Assembly: GCF_014196525.1 (NCBI RefSeq)
Contig: NZ_JACIDX010000024.1
Coordinates: 1-64,000 of the forward strand
Direction of reading: 5' to 3'
From: Novosphingobium sediminicola
Lineage (GTDB): Bacteria; Pseudomonadota; Alphaproteobacteria; Sphingomonadales; Sphingomonadaceae
Length of the DNA: 64,000 nucleotides
Each line of letters opens with the position of its first letter. Within the stretch, counting starts at the first letter, position 1. Shown one piece after another: positions 42,066 to 50,659 of the stretch. The notes under the pieces were generated by a model that saw only the letters and a program-made list of their open reading frames with translations, was not told the origin of the DNA and searched no databases. The position numbers and the translations under genes were made by a program.

Positions 42066-43159
42066 ATCATGACATGCACATAGGGTCGGCCCGGATCGAC
42101 GCGGGCCGACCCAAATTGCGGTAAATGCGGCGTATCGGGCGGCAGGCCGGGTTCCAGCGCCACGCCGTCGCCCATGCGATAGAGATGCCCCGCCTTGCCC
42201 GGTTTGCTGCCATCGAAATAATTGCCGGTATAGAGTTGGACCGAGGGCTGGGTGGTCCACATTTCCAGCCAACGGCCTGATGTGGCATCCGTCAGGCGCG
42301 CGGCCAGATGGGGCCGGGCGGTCAGGCCCGCATCCAGCATGAAGCTGTGATCAAACCCGCGCGCCTGCGCGATCTGCGGTTCGCGGCCATCGCGGATCGC
42401 GGTTTCGATCATGCGCGGATGTCGGAAATCGAACACCGTCCCGTCCACATCGCGTAACTCTCCCGTGGGCAGATTGCCCCGCGCCACCGGCACCATGCGG
42501 CTGGCCGGGATGGTCAACCGCGCCATGGTAGCCGTCCGGCCAGCGCCTTCGCCCGACAGGTTGAACAGCGCATGATTGGTGATGTTGACGATGGTGGGCT
42601 TGGTCGTCTCCGCCTCAAACCGGATGGTCAGCGCGCCTTTGGCATCCAGCCGATAGGTGATGGAAACCCGCAGCTCCCCCGGATAGCCGCTGTCGCCATC
42701 AGGACTGGTGTGGGTCAGGCGGACCATCGCATCCTTGCCGCCATGCACCTCGGCCACATCGAAGACTTGCCGGTCAAAGCCCAGCCCGCCGCCATGCACC
42801 GAATTTGGCCCTGCGCCATTGCGGCGCAGATGATAGGTCATGCCATCCAGCGCGAACTCCGCCCCGGCGATCCGGTTGGCATAGCGGCCCACGGTGGCGC
42901 CCAGATAATCCTGATGCGCCTCATATTCGTCCGCCGTATCATGGCCCAATACGATGTCGGCGCGGCGGCCATGGCGATCCGGCGCGATCAGGCTTTGCAG
43001 CGTGACGCCATAGGCCAGGATCCGCGCCGAAACCGCGCCATTGTTCAGCACGATGGCCGCCACATGCCGCCCATCGGCCAGCGCGCCGCCATCCTCCACC
43101 CGCGCGGTTGCCGCCATGGCGGGCGAGGCCGTAAGCAGCAGGGCCAGCGCGATCCTCAA
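42041..43159 (-). CDS. Aldose 1-epimerase, exported
   Basis: About 372 residues. Mutarotation of galactose or other aldoses. Galactose mutarotase motifs: GVTLQSLIAPDRHG, GATVGRYANRIAGAEF, NSVHGGGLGFD (His), NITNHALFNLSG (His) and VALEPGLPPDTPHLPQF (catalytic Glu). The start is probably TTG at 43159, overlapping the upstream stop as TTGA, with AGGA about 9 bases before it; from there a signal peptide LRIALALLLTASPAMAA follows. An ATG further upstream would lie deep inside the lyase gene in another frame. Last gene of the minus-strand rhamnogalacturonan operon, it prepares sugars released in the periplasm for transport. Confidence 0.88.
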   Translation of the reverse strand: MRIALALLLTASPAMAATARVEDGGALADGRHVAAIVLNNGAVSARILAYGVTLQSLIAPDRHGRRADIVLGHDTADEYEAHQDYLGATVGRYANRIAGAEFALDGMTYHLRRNGAGPNSVHGGGLGFDRQVFDVAEVHGGKDAMVRLTHTSPDGDSGYPGELRVSITYRLDAKGALTIRFEAETTKPTIVNITNHALFNLSGEGAGRTATMARLTIPASRMVPVARGNLPTGELRDVDGTVFDFRHPRMIETAIRDGREPQIAQARGFDHSFMLDAGLTARPHLAARLTDATSGRWLEMWTTQPSVQLYTGNYFDGSKPGKAGHLYRMGDGVALEPGLPPDTPHLPQFGSARVDPGRPYVHVMIYRVGILR

Positions 43160-45831
43160 TGGCGCGGTTCCTGCGGGCTGTTGCGATGGGCGGGGATATG
43201 GGCAGAGTCGATTTCTGCACCTGCCAGCGCCAGCATCTGGATCGCGGCCAGCCCCCATTGCGCGGCGGCATTGGTGGACAGGCGCGGCCATTCGACCTGA
43301 TTGCCCAGATGCACGCGCGGATCGTGATCCCATGTGCCAAGGCCCTCGTCGCCGGAGAAAAATTCCTCCACCGCGCGCGCCATCAAGGAGCGATCATGAC
43401 GCGCGCGGGCGGCATAGGCGGTCATGCGCGAATAGGCCTCTCGCAAGTTGCGCGAGCCAAAGGGCGGGCCGAATTTGGCGAGGAAATCGGGCTTGGGCGC
43501 ATTGTACCATTGGCAGAACGTGACCCATGCCTGCTCATAGGCGGGAATGTCGATCAGGCTGATGATCTCGGCATTGATCTCGGTCGCGCCGAAGACGGAG
43601 GAGAGGTGGCTGATGCCGATCGTGTCGCCTTTGCCAAGGAACCGATGTGTGGCCGGATCATAGGGCGCGCCGCCCACCAGCCAGCCATATTTCATCGCTC
43701 CGATGGTCTGCATCCCCGCCGCGATCCGGTCGCGCCATTGGGTGTCGCCGGTGCGTTCCCATTGCGTCAGCCATGCGCCGACCACGGCTGTCCAGCTTGG
43801 GCCGAAACCCATGTCGAACGTGCCCTTTGGCCCGGTATAGGCTTTAGCACCCGGCACCTTGCGGCCGATTTCCACATGGTCCAGCGTCCGGTCGCTGTCC
43901 ACCAGATCAGCGATCAGATCGCCCACCCGGTCATCCGCCGTCAGATAGAAATAGATCCGGCGATAGATGGCATTGGACACGCGCGGCTGCTTCGAACTGT
44001 CGCCCCAATGCTGCACCCCATGACGCGTGCCCAGCCCCTTGAACCGGCCAAGGTGATAGGTGTCCACCTCGCAGGTGTGGCGCGTCATCGCCTCGGCCAG
44101 ACGGAAGGGCTGGGCGCTGCCCGTGCGCAAAGCCTGATACCACAGCCACAGGTCGGGCGATAACTCGCTGTTGTCCCATGCAAAGCCGCCGATGTCATAG
44201 CGCCACTGATGCCGGTCGGCGTCATAGGTGTGCATGATGTCGCCATGGTTCCAGAAACCATACCAGCCGCGCCGGTCCACCTCGCCCGCATAGAAATCGA
44301 CGAGACGTTCGAGCTGATCCTCAACAATCGCGTGGTTGCGGCTGGAGCGGTCGGGCAGGGACCAGTCGCCAAACACGCCCGCCTTGTTCAAATGCTCCGG
44401 CGCGGCCATCAGGCGGGGCGAGGCGGCATTGGCGGCGGCCATGGTTTCCATCATGGCATTGGCGGGCGTTGCCTCGCAGGCCCAGAGGGTGAGTTCATGC
44501 GTCTTGGCAATGCCGGTCGCGCTGCCCCAGCCGGGTTCGTAATCCTCATAGGTGATGTCCAGGCCCTGATTTTGCGCGTCATAGGACTCCATCCCATTGA
44601 CCCCGCGCCATGGGCGCAGATCCATTGGCTCGGCGCGCGGGCTCCACAGCCATGCGGTGAGATGGGCGGTATCGCTCGCCGCATCACGCACCGACAAGGC
44701 GCTTGGGCAGGTTTGCCAGAACCAGCGCTGGGCAATGGCCGCGCCGCCGCTGGGGCCGCCGACATAAGCAAGGCCCGGCGCGCGATGGCCCGATGCTGAT
44801 GCCACCCATGCCATGTTCGCCTCGGTCCGCTTTTCGATGCGGAACCCGTCGGCATTGGCCTGTTCCAGCCAGAAGTCGGACCATGTGGGGATGTACTGCA
44901 ATTTGTCGCGCACCGCCGCAGCCATTTGCGCGATAGGGGGCGTGGCGCGGCCCTCGATCTGCGCGGCGCGGAAGGCCGCGCCCGGATCGCGGCGCAACCC
45001 GGTCAGCGGGCGGACGGCCTCGGCAAACAGGGGGCCATCGCTGGCCATGCGGATATGGCGGTCATGGGGCGCATCACGCATCGGCACGGCCACCGACAGG
45101 CCCAGCGCGGCAATCGCATCGCGCGCCGGATCGCCGTCATAGATGAAGCTGTGAACGATGCGCAGATGCCGCGCCCCGGCATAGGCATAGAAGCGCAGAG
45201 TGAAGGGCAGGGTGGCGTCTTGCCCCTGCCGGTGGACGCCCTCGACCTTGATAACTGCGCGCACCGGGCCGTTTTGCTCCAGCGTCAGGCGGGTGACCAC
45301 ACCGGCAAAGGCGGCGCCCATCTGGCCCACCAAAGATACCGGCCCCATCACTGTCCGCCCGCTGATGCTGGCCGAACGGATCACGGCATCGCCCGATTTC
45401 GCGAAATCCCATGTCACCCCGGCGCAGGTGAGGCGGATGCCATCGGCGGCCTGTTCAATGCGGATGGGATCGGCGGGCGCGGGGCCCGGCGCGCCGGGGG
45501 CCACCGTGATGCCATCGGGCACGGCATCGCCCATGCCGGCTGGCAGGGCATGGGCGCTCCATTTGATCGAACCATCGGGCCAGAAGGCGGTGGGCCAGCT
45601 TTGCGCCGGGATGGCCGCACCTTTGGCGGCAAGGTTAAAGCCCGAACGCCGAGACACCGCGCCGCGCGGCCATGCCACGCCGAAACTGTGGCCCAGATCC
45701 ATGGCGGGACGGCCCTCCAGCCAATGCGCCGGGGCGGGATTTGGCGCGGGCGCCGCATGGCCGATGCGGGGGGCAAGCGCGGCGGCGGGGATCAGGCTGG
45801 CAAGTTTGAGCGCATCGCGGCGAGTGGTCAT
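43156..45831 (-). CDS. PL26-like exo-rhamnogalacturonan lyase (PcRGLX/YetA type)
   Basis: About 891 residues. Tat signal MTTRRDALKLASLIPAAALA. The N-terminal RIFT-barrel domain has GHSFGVAWPRGAVSRR and AFWPDGSIKWSAHAL, a central beta-sandwich follows, and the C-terminal half (about 480-880) is a helical toroid with FWNHGDIMHTYDADRHQW, HTCEVDTYHLGRFKG and GTRHGVQHWGD rich in His and Asp. This order is that of PcRGLX-type PL26 enzymes, which release unsaturated galacturonyl-rhamnose units from chain ends. The ATG overlaps the DUF6250-like stop as ATGA. Activity is inferred by family resemblance; related YetA proteins have no known role. Confidence 0.8.
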   Translation of the reverse strand: MTTRRDALKLASLIPAAALAPRIGHAAPAPNPAPAHWLEGRPAMDLGHSFGVAWPRGAVSRRSGFNLAAKGAAIPAQSWPTAFWPDGSIKWSAHALPAGMGDAVPDGITVAPGAPGPAPADPIRIEQAADGIRLTCAGVTWDFAKSGDAVIRSASISGRTVMGPVSLVGQMGAAFAGVVTRLTLEQNGPVRAVIKVEGVHRQGQDATLPFTLRFYAYAGARHLRIVHSFIYDGDPARDAIAALGLSVAVPMRDAPHDRHIRMASDGPLFAEAVRPLTGLRRDPGAAFRAAQIEGRATPPIAQMAAAVRDKLQYIPTWSDFWLEQANADGFRIEKRTEANMAWVASASGHRAPGLAYVGGPSGGAAIAQRWFWQTCPSALSVRDAASDTAHLTAWLWSPRAEPMDLRPWRGVNGMESYDAQNQGLDITYEDYEPGWGSATGIAKTHELTLWACEATPANAMMETMAAANAASPRLMAAPEHLNKAGVFGDWSLPDRSSRNHAIVEDQLERLVDFYAGEVDRRGWYGFWNHGDIMHTYDADRHQWRYDIGGFAWDNSELSPDLWLWYQALRTGSAQPFRLAEAMTRHTCEVDTYHLGRFKGLGTRHGVQHWGDSSKQPRVSNAIYRRIYFYLTADDRVGDLIADLVDSDRTLDHVEIGRKVPGAKAYTGPKGTFDMGFGPSWTAVVGAWLTQWERTGDTQWRDRIAAGMQTIGAMKYGWLVGGAPYDPATHRFLGKGDTIGISHLSSVFGATEINAEIISLIDIPAYEQAWVTFCQWYNAPKPDFLAKFGPPFGSRNLREAYSRMTAYAARARHDRSLMARAVEEFFSGDEGLGTWDHDPRVHLGNQVEWPRLSTNAAAQWGLAAIQMLALAGAEIDSAHIPAHRNSPQEPRH

Positions 45832-46478
45832 TGTTGGGCCTTTATGCGGATATGGCGGAAGGCCCAGTGGCTCCATGTGGAGCGCAGGCCAAACCAGCCG
45901 GATGTGTAGGGGGCAGGGTCGGTAAGGGTAAAGAGGCGCGCGCCATCGCGGTCCACGGCAATGGTCGCGCCATCGGCAATCAGGGTGATATGCGTCCAGC
46001 GGTCCGGCACAAGGCGCGCATCGCCCCGGTCATGTTCGGGCAGCAGTGGGCGCATTCCCGGCGTTGCAACATAGCGGCGCAGGCGGGTGGTGGTGTTGCG
46101 ATTGCCGCCTATGCCGACATAGTAGGTTTGCAGCGTGTCATAATCCTCGAACCGGCCGGAGCGCGGCGCGGGATCGGAACCGTCCTTCTCGCGCGCCATC
46201 CAGAAGGCATTGAGATCGCTGATCGTATCATTGGGGCCGCCATGGGCGATGGGTTTGGCGTCAAAACTGATGCGCACCGGGCCGGAGAGGCGGCGGCGAT
46301 ACCAGAGCGTCAGGCCCTTGGGCGTGTCGATTTCGATGCCACCATGCGAGAAGGCAACGTGGGCCGGGGCCTCTGCCTCGATACGCCAGTCTGCCGGGCG
46401 GGCATCGGCCACGCCCGGCAGACAACAGGCGGCGCAGAGCAGGAGAGGAAATCTCACGCGCCGCCTGCCGGGCGTCAC
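45828..46478 (-). CDS. DUF6250-like exported jelly-roll protein
   Basis: About 216 residues. A signal peptide (FPLLLCAACCLPGVADA) is followed by a single concanavalin-like sandwich with GIEIDTPKGLTLWYRRRLSGP, SDLNAFWMAREKDG, YYVGIGGNRNTTTRLRRY and SGWFGLRSTWSHW. I place it with the DUF6250 proteins found beside rhamnogalacturonan-degrading enzymes; no activity is known to me. The GTG at 46478 overlaps the receptor stop as GTGA, and a second GTG at 46457 follows a better ribosome site. Sitting between the receptor and the lyase, it may bind or trim the rhamnogalacturonan substrate. Confidence 0.75.
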   Translation of the reverse strand: MTPGRRRVRFPLLLCAACCLPGVADARPADWRIEAEAPAHVAFSHGGIEIDTPKGLTLWYRRRLSGPVRISFDAKPIAHGGPNDTISDLNAFWMAREKDGSDPAPRSGRFEDYDTLQTYYVGIGGNRNTTTRLRRYVATPGMRPLLPEHDRGDARLVPDRWTHITLIADGATIAVDRDGARLFTLTDPAPYTSGWFGLRSTWSHWAFRHIRIKAQQ

Positions 46479-49273
46479 ATCTTGGCCCGGACGCCGAAAT
46501 AGACCCGGCGGCCATAGGTTTCGACGGTGGAGACGCGATAGGCGCTTTCCTCGTCTTCGATGCGCTGGGCCCCGGTGATGTTCACCAGATCGACAAAGCC
46601 TGTGAAATGATCGCCGATCTTATAGCTGAACGAGGCGTCCCATTGACCATAGGGGCGGCCAAAGGCGTTGAGATTGTCGCGTTCCGGCCCGATATTATAG
46701 CGCGAGCGCCAGTTATACGAGACGCGTGCGTTCAGCTTGCCATCGTCATAGAAGGCGGACAGGTTATAGCTGTGGCGCGACAGGCCGGGGAAGCCCAGCG
46801 CCTGACCGCTGTAATAGCCCGCCGTGGTAAAGCCGCGATCCTTGGCATAGGTGTAATTGGCCTGAAGCCCCATGTTCTTGAACACGCCGGGCAGGAAGTC
46901 GAAGCCATAGACAAGGCCCGCCTCGAACCCGTTGATCTGAACCGGGGCGGCGCTGTTGTAATAGGTCGAGATGGTGAAATCGCTGCCGTTGTAATTCTCG
47001 GTCGTGGCCAGCTTATAGGGGAAGCCCTGAATATCCTTGCGCCAGAACGTGGCCGACAGATAATTCACCCGCGAGATATACCATTCCAGCCCAAGGTCAT
47101 ATTGCTGGGCGGTATAGGGGCTGAGCTTGGGATTGCCGCGCGATCCGGTGAGCGCAATCGTGTTGAGCGACATGGACGGCGCAATCTTGGCCAGATCGGG
47201 GGCTGCGGCCACGGATGTGGCGGTGGCGCGCAGGATCAGCTTGTTGGGCACCAGTTCATAGCGCAGATTGGCCGATGGCAGGACATAGGTGTGAGCGCCA
47301 GTAAAGGTGACGGGGGCGAAAGTGCCCGCGCTGGTGTTGATATTATAGCCCGAGGCGATGGTTTCCATGCGGATCAGGCGCGCGCCCACCACCACGGCCA
47401 GATTGCGGTCAAACGGGGTGAAGCCCCATTTGGTCGAGACATATCCGGCCCAGTTCTTCTGCTTCACATCATAGGTGTCGCCCGGCGACCAGTTGTTCGT
47501 GCCATAGGTCGACGGGATGCCCGCCGCATTGGCGATGGCCATGTTCATGTTCAGCCAGCGCTGAATATTGGTCGAGCCGATATTGCCGGTCGAGAAAAAG
47601 TTGTGATCGCCAAGATCGGCATATTTCACATAGGACTGGATTTGCGAGAGGATCGCGGCATTGGTGGCCGTCGAGGTGACGGCATCGACCGCCGTGCCGG
47701 TGGCCCATGTGCGCGTCTTGATGTCGCCCACGCCGCTGGTGGCGGTATAGCCTTCATAGGTGACGGTGCCGTCGTGATAGATCGAGTTGAGATCGGTCAC
47801 GCGGCGCTGGACGCCGAATTTCACCTGTTTCAGGAAGCCGCCCACGTCATAGTCACCGTCGAACTGGAAATTGCGCTCGGTCTGGACATTGAGGCGCGGC
47901 TTGTGCTGGATTTGCAGATTGTTGATGCCCGCCGGGTTGGTGGGGTCGGTCGACAGGCTGATGTTGGGGGCGCCGGCCGGATTGCGATAATTCACCGTCA
48001 CCGAGGTCAGGCCATATTGCGTGCCCACCACGTCGATTTCATCGTTGAAGGCGCGCGCCCATGAATAGCCGCCGCGCGCGCGCAGGGTCAGCTTGGGGCT
48101 GACATGCCATTCGCTGCCCAGCGTGCCGGTATAGGTCTGGCGGTCGATCGTGCCGTTGATGTTGCGATAGGATACGCCCAGCGCATTGGTGCTGTTCGGA
48201 TTGGCCACCGGGGTTTGCTGGAACTGCACGTAACTGGCCGCGTTTCCGGCGTTGACACTGGTGTCATTGCCCAGCGTCAAAGCCGAGGTCAGGGCCGAAA
48301 ACGTGTTGATCTGCATAAGCTGCGAGTTCAGCGTCTGCTGGCCGCGGGTATAGGTGTTGTCAAAGAACAGGCGGAAATTGTCGGATGGCCGCCATTCGAC
48401 AATGCCGTTGAAGGCATAGCGCTCAGTGCGCTCGCGATACATCGCATAGCGCGGAATGTCGGGATAGAAATCGCCGGTGCCATCATGGTTGAGATCGACG
48501 CAGCCGGTCTGCACCGTCTGGCTGCATGTGGCGGCCGCCGCGCCCACCTGGCGGATCTGGCGCCAGCCGGTGGTCTTGGCCTGATCGTACCACAGGCTGC
48601 GCTTTTCATAGGTGGCCGAGAGCAGCACGCCCAGCGTATCATGCGCGAAAAGATGGCTGCCGATCAGCGCGAATTTGGGGTCGAGCCGGTCGCCCAGCGT
48701 GCCGTAAACGCCCTGAACCGATCCGGCCAGATAGTCCTTTTTCGTGTCAAACGGGCGGCGGGTGATGATGCGCACCGTGCCGCCCAGACCGCCCTCGGTC
48801 ATGTCGGCGGTGGCGGATTTGACGACTTCGAGGCGGCTGATGAATTCGGCCGGGATGTCGCGGAATTCGACCGCCGGATTGGTGGCCGATCCTGCGGCGG
48901 GGCCTGCGGCGGTGGAGAGGGTGGATTGCCCGTTGATTTCAACGCGGATCAGGCCCGGATCGACGCCGCGAATGGAAACCGCAGAACCCTCGCCGCCCGC
49001 GCGCTGGATCTGGACCCCGGTGATGCGTTGCAGCGCTTCGCCAACGTTCTTGTCCGGGAACTTGCCCACGTCCTCGGCAGAAATCGCATCGACCACCTGA
49101 TCGGAATTGCGCTTGGTGTTCAAGGCATTGGCAAGGCTCTGGCGAATGCCGCTGACGATGATGTCAGGATTGCTGGGCGTGCTTTGCGCATGGGCCAGAG
49201 TGGGGGTGACAAGCGCGATGATGAGCGCGGCGGACGCAGACGAACACCGCCAAAGGTGAACCTTTGAAGCCAT
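46475..49273 (-). CDS. TonB-dependent receptor of the rhamnogalacturonan operon
   Basis: About 932 residues. The signal peptide ends near TLAHAQ. The plug has DIIVSGIRQSLANALNTKRNSDQVVDAI, EDVGKFPDKNVGEALQRITGVQI and VSIRGVDPGLIRVEINGQ; the barrel ends FGVRAKM rather than in an aromatic residue. It belongs to the same long carbohydrate-type group as the receptor at 25248, but is clearly distinct in sequence. ATG at 49273 is used because GGAAGG lies about 9 bases before it; TTG at 49282 is the longer option. It is the first gene of a four-gene operon with overlapping starts, together with lyase and epimerase, so a rhamnogalacturonan fragment is the likely ligand. Confidence 0.92.
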   Translation of the reverse strand: MASKVHLWRCSSASAALIIALVTPTLAHAQSTPSNPDIIVSGIRQSLANALNTKRNSDQVVDAISAEDVGKFPDKNVGEALQRITGVQIQRAGGEGSAVSIRGVDPGLIRVEINGQSTLSTAAGPAAGSATNPAVEFRDIPAEFISRLEVVKSATADMTEGGLGGTVRIITRRPFDTKKDYLAGSVQGVYGTLGDRLDPKFALIGSHLFAHDTLGVLLSATYEKRSLWYDQAKTTGWRQIRQVGAAAATCSQTVQTGCVDLNHDGTGDFYPDIPRYAMYRERTERYAFNGIVEWRPSDNFRLFFDNTYTRGQQTLNSQLMQINTFSALTSALTLGNDTSVNAGNAASYVQFQQTPVANPNSTNALGVSYRNINGTIDRQTYTGTLGSEWHVSPKLTLRARGGYSWARAFNDEIDVVGTQYGLTSVTVNYRNPAGAPNISLSTDPTNPAGINNLQIQHKPRLNVQTERNFQFDGDYDVGGFLKQVKFGVQRRVTDLNSIYHDGTVTYEGYTATSGVGDIKTRTWATGTAVDAVTSTATNAAILSQIQSYVKYADLGDHNFFSTGNIGSTNIQRWLNMNMAIANAAGIPSTYGTNNWSPGDTYDVKQKNWAGYVSTKWGFTPFDRNLAVVVGARLIRMETIASGYNINTSAGTFAPVTFTGAHTYVLPSANLRYELVPNKLILRATATSVAAAPDLAKIAPSMSLNTIALTGSRGNPKLSPYTAQQYDLGLEWYISRVNYLSATFWRKDIQGFPYKLATTENYNGSDFTISTYYNSAAPVQINGFEAGLVYGFDFLPGVFKNMGLQANYTYAKDRGFTTAGYYSGQALGFPGLSRHSYNLSAFYDDGKLNARVSYNWRSRYNIGPERDNLNAFGRPYGQWDASFSYKIGDHFTGFVDLVNITGAQRIEDEESAYRVSTVETYGRRVYFGVRAKM

Positions 49274-49311
49274 GGTGGACAACCTTCCCTGTTATCATTT
49301 TTAATGTTGCT

Positions 49312-49347
49312 CAATATGAACTTATCGAGCGCATTATGAACCTATCG
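49312..49347 (-). promoter_or_regulatory. Direct repeat TATGAAC(C/T)TATCG before the TBDR operon
   Basis: TATGAACTTATCG (49315-49327) and TATGAACCTATCG (49335-49347) repeat with a 20-bp period, two DNA turns, about 40-75 bases upstream of the receptor start. The first copy is preceded by CAA and so contains CAATATGAA. A regulator could bind both on one face of the helix. Apart from these and the terminator below, the 309-bp gap 49274-49582 contains A/T-rich sequence without a gene. Confidence 0.6.
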
Positions 49348-49525
49348 CCAAGATAATCACTTGGCAAGGCGGATTGCAAAATATTGCTGATTGGCCATTA
49401 GATGCTGAAATATCACGATAAATTATCATGCCAATGGCAAATTACAACATAGTTTAACGGTCGTTATGTGGGAGTTAATCCCACTTTGTGAAACGAATGG
49501 CCGTAAAAGATTCGCAGCCATGCCC

Positions 49526-49562
49526 AAAACAAAAGAACCCGACAGTTGCCTGCCGGGTCCTT
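49526..49562 (-). terminator. Terminator of the CoA-transferase/TRAP operon
   Basis: On the minus strand CTGTCGGGTTC (49545-49535) pairs, with two mismatches, with GGACCCGGCAG (49560-49550) around four bases, followed by TTTTGTTTT (complement of 49526-49534). It lies just after the metallophosphatase gene ending at 49583. Confidence 0.8.
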
Positions 49563-49582
49563 TCATGATGTTGCTCTGCCTT

Positions 49583-50659
49583 CTATCGCAAAACTGTCGG
49601 CGGCAATCCGGCCTTCGCCCCAATCGCCTCAATATAGGCCAGCACGGTTTCGGCCCGCTCGCCCGCCGGAACAGGCCGCCCTGGCGGTTCGAACCATATC
49701 GGGATAGCCCCGAAATCCACCCGGCCGTCCTCATGCCAGATCACTTCGCCGATCATGCCGTTCACCGCCTGAGGATGAAACGGGGCGAGGGGATAGGCCG
49801 GATCAGGCTCAAACCCGAACAGCTTCTTGCGCCGCTCCACCCATTCGGCCCTAGCCGGATGATCCTGCGCGGGGGAAAGCGCATGGGTGACGACGCACCC
49901 ATTGCCCAGCCCATGAAACACCGGCGAGCCTGCGATCACTTCGATCCCGCGTGCGATATGGGCATGATGGCCCACCACCACTCCGGCGCCTGCCGCCACC
50001 GCCGCTGCGGCAAGGGGGCGCTCATAGGGCGCCAGATCGGCGGGGCGATGCGTGATCCCTTTATGCAGCGCGACGATGACCAGATCGGATACGGCCCGTG
50101 CGCTGCGAATGTCGGCCTCCATAGCGGCCTGCGATGCCGGGTCGATATAGACCAGTTCCGCCTGCGGACGGCTGGCGCTGCCATCCTGCGGCGTGATGCG
50201 GACATAGGCGCAGCCGGGCTTGCCTTCGTCCGCCCAGCTCAATTCCGGCCCCACGCAATTATAGCTGAGCAGGGCGATCCGCCTGTCGCCCGCCGCGATG
50301 AACACTGGCGCGCGCGCAGCCTCCAGATCCACGCCCGCCCCGGCATGGGCGATGCCGTTGCGATCCAGCCCCGCCATCGTTTCGGCCAGCCCCACCGGGC
50401 CGCAATCCATCATGTGATTGCCCGCCATGCTGACCGCCGTGATCCCGGCGCGGGCCAGCGCGTCCAGATGCGCCGGATCGGCGCCGGGGGCGGGGACATC
50501 GCCCGGCACCTCTTCCTGACAGGTCGTATAGGGCACCTCCAGATGCCCGATCACCACATCGCCCCCGCGCAGGATCGGCGCGATTCCTGACAGCCAGTGG
50601 TCCGGTTCGGGCACATCAAGGATGAGATCGCCCAGCAGCAATATCCGCGTCGCGCTCAT
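49583..50659 (-). CDS. CapA-family metallophosphatase-like protein
   Basis: About 358 residues. Calcineurin-like fold of the poly-gamma-glutamate synthesis protein family: LLLGDLILD, VIGHLEVPYT, SMAGNHMMDCG, VALHKGIT and VVGHHAHIARGIEVIAGSPVFHGLGN carry the metal-binding Asp, Asn and His residues. No signal peptide or membrane anchor, unlike CapA of capsule loci. It is the last gene of the operon and overlaps the preceding CoA-transferase by 4 bases. CapA-like cytoplasmic proteins turn up in catabolic operons without a known reaction; an amide- or phosphoester-cleaving function on the operon's substrate is possible. Confidence 0.82.
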   Translation of the reverse strand: MSATRILLLGDLILDVPEPDHWLSGIAPILRGGDVVIGHLEVPYTTCQEEVPGDVPAPGADPAHLDALARAGITAVSMAGNHMMDCGPVGLAETMAGLDRNGIAHAGAGVDLEAARAPVFIAAGDRRIALLSYNCVGPELSWADEGKPGCAYVRITPQDGSASRPQAELVYIDPASQAAMEADIRSARAVSDLVIVALHKGITHRPADLAPYERPLAAAAVAAGAGVVVGHHAHIARGIEVIAGSPVFHGLGNGCVVTHALSPAQDHPARAEWVERRKKLFGFEPDPAYPLAPFHPQAVNGMIGEVIWHEDGRVDFGAIPIWFEPPGRPVPAGERAETVLAYIEAIGAKAGLPPTVLR

